64,000 bases of DNA from Diphasiastrum complanatum (Eukaryota; Streptophyta; Lycopodiopsida; Lycopodiales; Lycopodiaceae), in the NCBI GenBank assembly GCA_029204225.1, contig CM055102.1, positions 29,068,969-29,132,968 of the forward strand, written 5' to 3'. Below the pieces are notes generated by a model. The model did not search any database, was not told where the DNA came from, and saw only the letters and a list, made by a program, of their open reading frames with translations. The position numbers and the translations under genes are program-made. The first letter of the stretch is position 1; the number at the start of each line of letters is the position of its first letter. Below are positions 1 to 8,534 of this stretch, in pieces.

Positions 1-19
1 TCTTCTCTGTCACCCTTAA

Positions 20-771
20 CATGCAGCTCATCCTCATGGCCTACGCCACATGGGATAAAAAGAAAAGTCGCTTTTACATTTAGTACCTTGATAGGCTACA
101 TCGTGTGCATGTCAATGCAGACTCACTAGCAACAATAGGAATTGTTACTGGTAAACGCCAAAAATTCTCTCATCGAGGTGCCCCTGCCCTCATCCAACCG
201 TTTATAACTCCACTCGGTCTAGAAACCCAGAAAAAGACTAACAACAGTTATTTGATAGAGGCTATCAATAACCCTATCATTCAATCCGCTGCCTATCTCC
301 TGAATAACTTCCTCGTCATTTCCAGCTTGCGCAAGGGAGCACATACAATCTAACCTCCTGAGCCAAATCATGGAATTCTATAAAGAATTTTCTAATCCCT
401 GTGTAGTACCCTATGACTGGTCCACCTTTGTTTTCACCGAACTCAGGCAGGCCATTAAACCCAACTCGCGCGACAGAATAGTCGTCGGGCCCATTCTGTG
501 TAACCTTGTTTGTACCCTCCTCGAACAGAAGCTTCAGGATTTGCAATGTTCTACTCTCCTTTCCACTGTCATTCCACACGCTAACCTCTATCTTCCTTCC
601 ACTGCTACTACCTCTACTCACTCGGCTGCAACTAACACACCGGCCAACAAACGTATCTGTGGCGCAGCCTCCACCTCCGCTAGCCCTCCTCCCACACGAC
701 AACGCACTAACCTTGAATCACGTCCTGATACCACTTCCTCCACTTCCACGACAATGAGCACTTGTAAATAA
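20..771 (+). pseudogene. Athila-like aORF, N-terminal fragment (element F)
   Basis: This is the N-terminal domain of the extra protein found downstream of pol in elements A, B, D and E of this window. Shared landmarks with the copy at 18504-15380 include AYATWD near the start, a VNADS motif, YLIEAI, a VPYDW motif, and a Ser/Pro-rich tail after an ANK motif. The reading frame enters from outside the window, has a stop near position 92, and shifts frame near 350. Where element B has a TGA after ANK, this copy reads through into the Ser/Thr-rich linker and stops at 771. The linker, coiled coil and C-terminal domain are missing. No transmembrane segment is seen. The function is unknown; membership of the family is clear from the alignment by eye. 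Confidence 0.8.
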
Positions 772-1379
772 TCGTTGAATATGTTTCTTGTAGTGTTTAT
801 GTGAAAACAGACAGTGTTTGTGTAGTCAGTTGAGCCTCAGTTGAAGGGTAAACATTTTCAAAGTGACATATTCATAATAGGTTTGTGAGTTGTGTTTTGC
901 AAGCCGGGCAACAGCGCCAATGTAGTACAGTGGTAAGTATTCATGTCTGTCATGCAGGTGACTCTGATTTGTTCCCTGGCAATGGTGCCAATGTTTGCAG
1001 ATTCTAGCACATATCAGAATCTATTTTTCTCTCAACCACTCATCTCATTTTGTTGTAGTATAGTTCTACTCCGCCTTCACCCTTCCCACCGAGCTCGAAC
1101 CTAAAGCTTGCAATAAAGATCCTCAACCCAGAAACCAAGAAACTAGTACGAAACCAGCCAAACAAAATCCTAAAATATGCAAGAAATCCATAACTAAAAA
1201 GCTATTTCTAGTAAAGAAATGCCAAGAAAGGCAAGAAGACAAAGTGTGAAAATCAGAGCTTATCTACAATATTTACATTTCCAAACAAGAACACAAAGAA
1301 GCAGATCTTAACTTCTAACCCACGAAACATTAAACCATCATCCATATCTATGTTAAATCATCAACCATCTACATTAACC

Positions 1380-1381
<2 letters not shown>
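772..1381. other. Intergenic stretch without a recognised gene
   Basis: Apart from the tRNA-Asp-like sequence at 916-990, I see no coding pattern, LTR end or repeat in this stretch. It separates the aORF fragment from the GA-rich LTR fragments. Confidence 0.5.
916..990 (+). pseudogene. tRNA-Asp(GTC)-like sequence with a 3' CCA
   Basis: The stretch follows plant tRNA-Asp(GTC) along its length: the D-arm region TAGTACAGTGGTAAGTATT, the anticodon GTC in a CTGTCAT loop, the variable region, a decayed T-arm, and a 3' end GGCAATGGTGCCA. The anticodon and acceptor stems have mismatches, so it is unlikely to be functional. Nuclear tRNA genes do not encode CCA, yet CCA is present here. A second partial tRNA-Asp 3' end, GGGCAACAGCGCCA, directly precedes it at 906-919. 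tRNA-Asp is the primer of the Athila-like elements in this window, so a reverse-transcribed primer remnant is possible. Confidence 0.6.

Positions 1382-1454
<73 letters not shown>
1382..1454. repeat. (AG)n microsatellite
   Basis: About 36 uninterrupted AG units, followed by a degenerate purine-rich tract to about 1590. It creates artefactual Arg/Glu or Leu/Ser reading frames on the two strands. Confidence 0.97.
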
Positions 1455-1458
<4 letters not shown>

Positions 1459-1602
1459 AGAAGAGAGGAGAGAGCTTGGATCTTCCAAGAAGAGAAGGGA
1501 GAGAGAGATCAAGAACCAAGAAGTGGAGAGGGGAAAAGAGATGGAGGAGAAGGGAGGAGAGGAGACACGAGAGAGGAGAGGCACCAAAGTTGAGTACAGT
1601 TT

Positions 1603-1700
1603 CCTCTATTCAAAATAGTATATTAAAAATGATGTACAATAGGTGTCTTTTTATCTTTGGGGTGGCCCTTGCCCCTTGCTTTCTATTGGCTACTTGCAAG
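1603..1700 (-). repeat. Partial LTR copy (LTR-C type)
   Basis: Contains the sequence around GTGTCTTTTTATCTTTGGGG and CCCTTGCCCC that recurs at 2118-2178 and corresponds to the promoter part of the LTR-B repeats at 14525-15333. Orientation is given by the minus-strand LTRs it matches. It is a short tandem-like second copy next to the longer LTR-C fragment. Confidence 0.6.
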
Positions 1701-1789
1701 TTGTTAGATTTAGATGCTTTTTACTTTTCTCTAACACTACTCCACCCTAACACTACCTTTCCTAACACTAAGCACATCCATACATCATG

Positions 1790-1799
1790 ATTGAGAGTG

Positions 1800-1858
<59 letters not shown>

Positions 1859-2339
1859 TGAGATAAGGATGGATAGAATGAGTAAAGAAAGAGGGAGAGA
1901 GAGAGAGAGAGAGGTGAGATAGAGGTTAGCTCATTTGCTCATTATACATGCTAATGGAAAAGTTTTGACTAATGAAAACAAGAACAATGAAAAATAGAGA
2001 ACAAAAGAGAAAGCACCACAATAGCATTAGCAATGAGTGAATAACAAATGAGGATGCTTGCTTTCCGAAATGGTAGAGTTTCCTCCTTCTCATTAAGCAT
2101 GAAAAATGGTTACCAATGGTGTCTTTTTATCTTTAGGGTGGCCCTTGCCCTTTGCTTCCTATTAACTACTTGCAAAGGATAGGATCTAAATCCACACCAT
2201 CCACAAGAAACACAAACTAATCTATGGTGTAGGAAGAAGCACACTCCATCTACCACCATTAAAATTTTCACTAATCTCAAAAATTTAATAGCTTAAACAT
2301 AACTTAAACTTTGGCCTCTAATATTATTTTAATTACATG
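1790..2339 (-). repeat. Truncated LTR of Athila-like family (LTR-C)
   Basis: Aligns by eye with LTR-B (14525-15333 and 33419-34149): shared blocks are the GA-rich tract, the GGTTAGCTCA block, GAGGATGCTTG, GGTAGAGTTTCCTCC, the GTGTCTTTTTAT promoter block and the TTATTTTAATTACA block. The part beyond TTACATGGCC is missing. A related fragment at 51776-52025 carries the missing distal part, so these two are from the same subfamily. It is more diverged than the paired LTRs of element B. Confidence 0.75.
1803..1856. repeat. (AG)n microsatellite inside LTR-C
   Basis: About 23 AG units lie where LTR-B has only an irregular GAGAAGAGAAGAGAAAGAGAG tract, which suggests that the microsatellite expanded within the LTR. 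Confidence 0.9.
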
Positions 2340-2736
2340 GCCTTAAACCATTGGCTCTAAACAAGGAAAACACTAAGACATAAACTGAGAAAACTAGGAT
2401 CTCCAACCACGAATCATCATTCACAATTATAAGGTGAAGAAAAGGTTTCTTCAGGTTAAGTGCCCGCACTAAAAGTCGATAGGAAGCATTTACTTCCAAT
2501 TTAGATTTGAGTTCAAATGCAATATCTCTTTGCAATGGATGCTTCCTGAATGCATCTGAAAGGTTCCCAACAAGTTTTTTCGTTGATATGTGCCGCTTGT
2601 AGAAATGCACACCCTCCTCAAGGTCATCACTGTTAGCTTTGGTGTAATACATAGTTACCAAACAGCTTCCATTGATTTGGACTATGACTGACTCTTGTTC
2701 AGTTTGAACTCCATCTGCAGTCTCCTCATTGCACAA
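2329..2736 (-). CDS. Unrecognised open frame, possibly a captured exon
   Basis: An open frame of about 135 codons. It begins without an ATG, because the upstream frame stays open to a TGA near 2811, and it ends in the LTR-C boundary. The protein is of mixed composition, not low complexity. It contains the motifs VIVQINGS, TMYYTKANSDDLEEG and FELKSKLEVNASYRLL, then a hydrophobic tail. It does not resemble gag, pol or aORF of the neighbouring elements. A TTTGCAG-GT boundary upstream on this strand looks like a splice acceptor. It may be a host exon captured or stranded between transposons, or a chance frame. I do not recognise the family and propose no function. Confidence 0.25.
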   Translation of the reverse strand: MCNEETADGVQTEQESVIVQINGSCLVTMYYTKANSDDLEEGVHFYKRHISTKKLVGNLSDAFRKHPLQRDIAFELKSKLEVNASYRLLVRALNLKKPFLHLIIVNDDSWLEILVFSVYVLVFSLFRANGLRPCN

Positions 2737-2769
2737 ACTAGTTGCTGGTGCAACAAATGTACTTTTGTT

Positions 2770-3310
2770 CGGTTCCCCATCAGATGTAAACCAACCCCAA
2801 ACTCAGACCTGCAAAGACAATCAAATCTGACCTCTGCAAAACAGTCGGATATAAACCCTTCGGATCTGAGTCCTGACCTCTAAGTCCTGACCTCTGCACA
2901 CATGCTTGCCATCGGATGTAACTGCTTCAGGTGCGCCCGGTCAACCCATCAGACGTAAATCTCTGCCATCGGACCTACAAATGCGCTTCAATGGTATACG
3001 GTAAGCGTGGATCTGAAGCGCATAGAACTCTTTCCATCGGACGGAACACCCCATCGGCTGCAAAAAAAGCCATGCGCCCACTCAACCCATCAGATGTGTA
3101 AAACAAGACCCGCCATTGGACGTACCCAATGCCCATCGAATATAAACCAACCCATGCCTTCGGCTTAGTCCTTCGGATCTGCCTATCGACGTAAATTCTC
3201 ACTCGGACGTGTCCTCATTTTGACCTAGTTTCGGAAAAATTTGGACGTCAACACTCCATTCAAACGTATCCTTTTTCGGGTCTAACCCGTACGACCTAAA
3301 TTCGGAAAAC
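2770..3310. repeat. Dispersed short-motif array, consensus near CATCGGAYGTAAA
   Basis: Roughly fifteen degenerate copies of CATCGGAYGT are spread over about 540 bp, for example at 2778, 2910, 2947, 2967, 3035 and near 3088. The reverse complement ACATCCGATG recurs at 53181-53230, between integrase and aORF of element E. The array therefore probably belongs to an E-type element, here in minus orientation. Elements A and B have equivalent arrays with a different motif. Confidence 0.55.
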
Positions 3311-4237
3311 AAATTTGGTTCCAACAAAATTTTAGACAAGTCTTGGTCAACAATCTACTTGGACTGATAATATCTTGCAAACCGGTCAGCCAAATTGAAC
3401 AGATCAAGTACCTTCTATCTCACCACATTGAGCCTTACCCGACAAACCTAAATTCACATGATTTTGAGAAGTTTTGAATATTTCCATTTTTTGGCCCCTT
3501 AAAAGGCTTAGATTTGATAAAAAAAAAAATTCAAACAGGACTATCTCTCTCATTTCAAGTGCAAATCAAACGAAAATTTGCAGGCATGTTTATCTAACCT
3601 AGTAGATGTCATTGACACCAAATTTGGCTGGCTTTGACCAAGTTTGACCAGATTTGAGTAGGGTTGACAAATATCCACTATTGATAGATATTTCATACCA
3701 AACCTTAGTATTTTGGAACAAACACTTGGGGATATCATGTGATTATATCAAATCGCCTTGAAGATAAAGTTTCGGCTAAATCTGTTTTTCAACGCCAAGA
3801 CCTAACAAGCAATCATTCAGCAAAGGGGAGGAATATTGAGCTTCAACTCACCAATTCTCAGTTTCAATTTGGGGTAGTGCATAAGAGAAGGAGTTTGCAC
3901 AAACAAGAGTTAGCGGGTTTGACAAAACTTTTCAGTGGATTTGATTGAACTCTGGAGCGGTTTTGACCGAAATTTTCTAAGTGATTATTTCTTTGTGATT
4001 GACTTTCACTGTATATTTTACATTATATCACATCTTTATTTTGTGCAAGATCCATTGCAATATGACTGCAAGTACTCATCTAGTTGAGATTTTAGAAATT
4101 GCATCTTCTTCAATGCTCCTTGCCATCTGTAGATTCTCCTATATACTATGTAGAGGGTCCATACGAAACGTCGATTTCAGTGTACTGGTCGCACTTGCGT
4201 GTCTCGTCTATCATATGTTTTGGGTGTGGAGGTAGGC
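3311..4237. other. AT-rich stretch without a recognised gene
   Basis: I see no gag, pol, aORF or LTR homology. It is probably decayed leader or spacer of the retrotransposon that holds the motif array to the left. Element A begins at 4238. Confidence 0.45.
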
Positions 4238-4983
4238 TGTAGTGGGTTTCTTTCCTTGCCTAACCTGAATCCAAGATCTAGTCAATCTAGCATCAAAGAG
4301 ACCGAGTTAGTTGTCACACGTAGGTTCGTTCCCATGAGAGCGATAGTATAGTTCAGATTTCAACATGAATGGAGGATCTAACACTAACATCCATTAACAC
4401 TAAGCATTAACACTACATCCATTAACCCTAAATCCACAACAATGATAGAAACTTACTCTTCTCTCTCTCCTTTTCTCTCTCACAAAAAGCATAAGAAATA
4501 GCAATCCCAATAATGATCAGATCCAACAATTAGCAAAATCCAAAGAAAGCATGAGAAATGGAGGAGAAGAGAGGAAGAGCAAGGACATTCATCAATCCAT
4601 TTCTAAAGAGAACCAATCTGCTTTATTGAAATGAGGAAATGAACATCAGGAGCAACTCGAGTTGGTCTCTTTTTATAGTAGAAAGAAGGACCCTGGCCTC
4701 TGAATCCTATTGGTCCAGTCTTGCCTCTCTTTTTATTCAAATTAAAAAAAGTGTGGGAACCATCAAAATTGGAGGGAAACCCAACTTTATTCACTAACTT
4801 GACATTTAGGTCCTACGACATTAGAAGTCCCGCAAAAAAGCCTAAAGTCCTTTTATTAACTTTTAACTAATCAATCAAATAACTATGTGATCATTGGGTT
4901 GGACTTACACACGCAGGGTGCCAAATCCCTCTCACTTATTAACTAGGGTTAGGGTTGCCTTGGGATCTGCAAACCCTCCAACA
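4238..4983 (-). repeat. 3' LTR of element A (746 bp)
   Basis: In the minus strand it starts TGTTGGAGGGTTTG after the polypurine tract and ends CCCACTACA. About 480 bp match the truncated copy at 35363-35840 nearly base for base. It shares only short blocks with LTR-B, such as the TATA block and the CACGCAGG-GTGCCA block, so A and B belong to different subfamilies. Confidence 0.92.
4669..4677 (-). promoter_or_regulatory. LTR promoter TATA box, element A
   Basis: The minus strand reads TATAAAAAG followed by AGACC. The same TATAAAAAGA block sits at the equivalent place in LTR-B, which supports a core promoter. Confidence 0.65.
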
Positions 4984-5003
4984 GTATCCCCCACCAAAAC
5001 TGG
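4984..5003 (-). other. Polypurine tract of element A
   Basis: The minus strand reads TTTTGGTGGGGGATAC immediately before the TGTTGG start of the 3' LTR. This is the expected plus-strand priming site and fixes the LTR boundary. Confidence 0.85.
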
Positions 5004-5033
5004 TGGCGGTCCCACGACACCTGCAATATGCAG

Positions 5034-7720
5034 TTATTGGGGACTTTTATTGGCTTCGCGCTGAATCTTAATTAAATAATATTGCACCTTCTCTATAAAG
5101 TCAAGGCGTGCAGTATTGAAATCCAAATTATGTGGCAGGAAACAACGGTGGGCTCTGGCAATCCACTTGGAAGTTGTCCATGAGGTGAAGCGGGATTCCC
5201 AAGAGCCTCCCATCATAGCCACATGGAAATACAGTCGAGTAATCGGCAGCTGATCTTTGATCTGCTCTGAGGCCATCGGCTTATTTGGATCAAATGCCAG
5301 GGTAGGAAGGCAATCGTCCCATTTGGTTGCCACTGACGCCAACAGAGTTAGATCTTTTGCAAACATTGTCGATTGTCGCACCGTTGGATCCGGAGAGTGG
5401 ACATACTCTCTCTGATATGCTTGTAAGGCCCGGTGGAAGTCCACTGAAATGTTCCAGCTGTAAGGTTGATGGATGATTGGCCAATTGGACGTCTGGATGG
5501 TGATTTTATCCATAGCCAATCCCTAATCTTTCCATTTTTGTCTTCACGGCATTGGCACGTAATAAGGATCTACCCGCAACTGGCGAGGGCTGGCGACTTA
5601 ACTCCTAATTGATTCCGGAGTTTTCTCAAAGATCATGATTCTCCATGTCGGCTGCTCTCCCAGTGCAGGTATTTTGTCCAATTCTTTGCTCGCCTCGATC
5701 TCGGAGGTCTTAAATTTGAGAACCCATCCACCATGCGAGGACTCATGTGGATGCTGCTTTAAGAAGGTCTGGATCTAGTCCTCGACACTGATGTGATGGT
5801 CTCTTTTGCCTTTGCCAACTCGGTTGAAGTTGTTCCTTTGAACCTATCAAAGCGGCCTTGGAATCCCTGAAGGGCCACTTTGTATGTTTCCACTTTCTTG
5901 AACAAATATGCAATTTCCCGATGATCGGGTATTTGTGTTTGCAGATAGGCATCACGCTCAAGGGTGGTCGCATCCAATTCACCTTGAAGCCGTGTGCGAT
6001 CTTGTTCGGCCATCTGTAATTGCCCCTTCAGCAGCTGCATCTGTTGCTTGGCCTTTTGCACTGCCTTATCTACCTGATCTTGTGCGGTTGTCAGGGCGTT
6101 TTGCAGGGAGCTGATGTAGGTTTCCAAGCGATCAACTTGTTGCTGGGCCAATGTCTTTTCACTTTCAGTCTTTTCTTCATGTTGCTTGGCTATCTTCACC
6201 TCTCGATCCAGCTGGACAATTTTCTGGCTGATCAGAGTGTTTCGGATCCTAGATCAGAGATCCTCTACTCCATTTCCTTCTTCTTATATAGCATAGACTG
6301 GATCACTTGCCCAAGGCTTGAAACTAACCCGAGAGCATCACCAAAATCGACGATCGTGGAGGTGGCAGCAGCAGGAGACCCTGATGGTACTGTCCTTCGT
6401 AAGCGTGGAATAGGTGCCAAGGTCTCTTCTTCTTCTAAAATATCCTCTTCTTCCAAGCCTTCAGACACCGTGGCGTCAAACTGCTTTGGTGACTTTACAG
6501 TTGTGTCGACCCGAAGTGTGGCTGGGCTACCCTGTGTGGGTGGTTGCTGACTGGCATCTTCGACACCAACAATAGATTCATGGATATGCCCGAATCCTCT
6601 TCCAGGGGATTGGAATTCAAAGGGCGCTAGGCTCTGGGGCATTTCAAAGATTTCGGTGGCTCCAAGGGGGTCGAAATCATCGAACATATCCATGAAGAAC
6701 TGTGTGTTGGGTGAGGTTGCTTCGGTGTGCGGGGGTGAGGCGGCCTGGGCAGCTGTGATGGGAATGGTAGGCCCAATTGTCATAAACTGTCCTTGTAAGG
6801 GAGCAGAGGCGAGAGAAGCATCGGAGGCGAGGGGAACGAGAAGTTCAGTGCGAACAGCAGTAGGGGGTGGAAGCGCACCTGATGAGGTATCCCTAGTGCA
6901 ACGTCGTGACGCGGAAGGCGAGTTAGGAATTACGATCTTGTTGCATGGACGACGATGACTATGAGAACTTGAGGCCTAATGAGAGGACTCGGCCGGTGCT
7001 TCTTCGTAAACCAAAAGCACAGAATCCAGGTGGAAGCCATGGATTCTATTTTCTAAGTGAGAAGCGGCTAAGAGGGACAATAGAGAGCCAGCGACGAACT
7101 GTTGCTTTGTATTGGCCTTAATAGCTCGCTTGAGCTCACCAGAAACAGTCTTGAACCAGTTATATGTTCAAGAGGGGCTTTGGCCAACTTTGTGTGGGAC
7201 TCCACTATCTTGTGAAGGATTTGAGATGTGATGCGGTCTTTCCTGAGGTTGCCAACCATCAAGAAATGATTCAACAACTGGGCATCAGCGTGGATGGAAG
7301 CCTCAGTGATGGCTTCCAGAAGGTAGCCATCATTAGTCCAGTGCAGATCGTTGGTGAGGTCAATGTATGGCTTGATGGCCTGTTTGGCGTGCTTGTGATT
7401 GAGTGAGGCTTGCGTACCGGATGAGATTCCTATAGCTGCAAGTGCGGCCTCAGTGACGCGCACCTTGTGTGTGGCTCCTTGGAAGGTGAAAACTTGGATT
7501 TCTCTTCCTTCCACTTATTGAAGGCAAGAGTGATGAAATCCATATTGATGCGTCCCGAAAAGGCTCTCTCATGAATACTCATTGCAGTAAGTAAAGGCTC
7601 CGCATGGGTCATCCACTGAGTGACCATGCTTGTGCTGGGAAGAATCATGATGTCCGTTGCAGATGGGACATCACGATGGATAGTATAGCACGGGGACTGG
7701 AAAGTATCGGTAGAAGACAT
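5034..7720 (-). pseudogene. Extra ORF downstream of pol (aORF) of element A
   Basis: This is a gene of about 895 codons in sense orientation after integrase, ending about 30 bp before the polypurine tract. The start is the ATG at 7720 (MSSTDT), matching the MASSSS start of the element B copy. Order: N-terminal domain (7720-about 7000; landmarks AIGIS, GYLLEAI, LRKDRI, YNWF), Pro/Ser/Thr-rich and acidic linker with FDDFDPLG and LEEEDILEEEE (about 7000-6265), Gln/Lys-rich coiled coil (about 6199-5750), then a C-terminal domain (5740-5034; SPRQLRVD, MDKITIQ, NWPIIH, KWDDCLP, DPNK). Frameshifts near 7490 and 7140 and several stops break it. There is no signal peptide or membrane span. The position recalls the env-like genes of Athila elements, but the sequence is not env-like to my eye. 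Function unknown. Confidence 0.85.
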
Positions 7721-7810
7721 AATGATCAGAAAAGAATTATAAACGCGTGCAAGTGTATCAAAAGGCAATGCAGGAAATTTGGAAGGCTTTGGTCGCAAGA
7801 AAAATTCACA

Positions 7811-7862
7811 AGAGCTTCGCTAGCACAAGTGAGGAATGAATTGAATTCAGCCAACTTATAGG
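7811..7862 (-). promoter_or_regulatory. Conserved internal promoter-like block before aORF, element A
   Basis: The minus strand reads CCTATAAG (7862-7855), then after about 30 bp TGCTAGCGAAGCTCT (7825-7811). The 15-mer is identical in element B at 18738-18724, and element D has a related block at 45949-45899. It lies about 135 bp upstream of the aORF start. A TATA-led promoter is inferred from this conservation. Confidence 0.55.
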
Positions 7863-7966
7863 TGAATTTGGTGGGTCCATTACACTGAATAGTAGTTGGG
7901 CTAATCAGTTCTGAACAAAAATTTGTGGGCATGTACAGTACTGTAAAAATAGGCTATAAAAATCTC

Positions 7967-8290
7967 GGCGAAGGTTTCTAGGGATCTGAACCTATCAGGC
8001 GAACGTTTTCCAGGTCTGGCGAAGGATGAACCTTCGCCCAGGTACTCTCATAAGTGCATTTTTTCACAATTTGAACCTATGGACAACCTAATTTGGACAT
8101 TTTAAAATCATCTAGCAGGTCGGCGAAGGTTCATAATGAGGTTATGATGCTTGGCGAAGGTTCCCAAAATGGCATATCACTGAACATTCGCCTGACTCAA
8201 AAATTGAATTTTCTCTTGTTAGAAATATTTGCCCACCTCAATTTAGATAAATCAAGGGTGAATGTACAGTCTGAGAGCTCAACGAAGGTT
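7967..8290. repeat. Motif array GGCGAAGGTT, pol-aORF spacer of element A
   Basis: At least seven copies or near copies in both orientations lie at 7967, 7998, 8018, 8029 (reverse), 8122, 8153, 8183 (reverse) and 8281. Those at 8018-8025 and 8031-8038 form a perfect 8-bp inverted repeat around a 5-base loop. The same motif recurs in the leader of element A (34398-35023). Confidence 0.8.
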
Positions 8291-8534
8291 TCTGATACTG
8301 TATTGGCCAAATCTGCCCAAAACAGCGGTTTTTTAAGGCATTTTCCATAAAAATACTCTGCGTCCTTTTTCTTATGCTGATGACTTCTTGACTTTTGCTT
8401 ATCAGTCTTTCCCTTATTGTTTTCTTTTTTCTCCCTTTTTTTTTTTTTAGTTGTCTTTTTCCAAAAAAAAGTCAGCAAATTAATTACTGAAAACAAAAAA
8501 TTGAAAACAAATAAAATGAAAAAATTTATTGAAA
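8291..8534. other. Low-complexity spacer after pol of element A
   Basis: An A/T-rich stretch with homopolymer runs, between the end of integrase and the motif array. No gene is seen. Confidence 0.5.

Noticed and set aside
1350-1790. Arg/Glu-rich open frame of 146 codons
   Set aside because: Produced by the AG microsatellite and purine-rich LTR sequence; no domain and no conserved frame.
6020-6550. Leu-rich open frame of 176 codons on the plus strand
   Set aside because: Antisense of the coiled coil and linker of the element A aORF.
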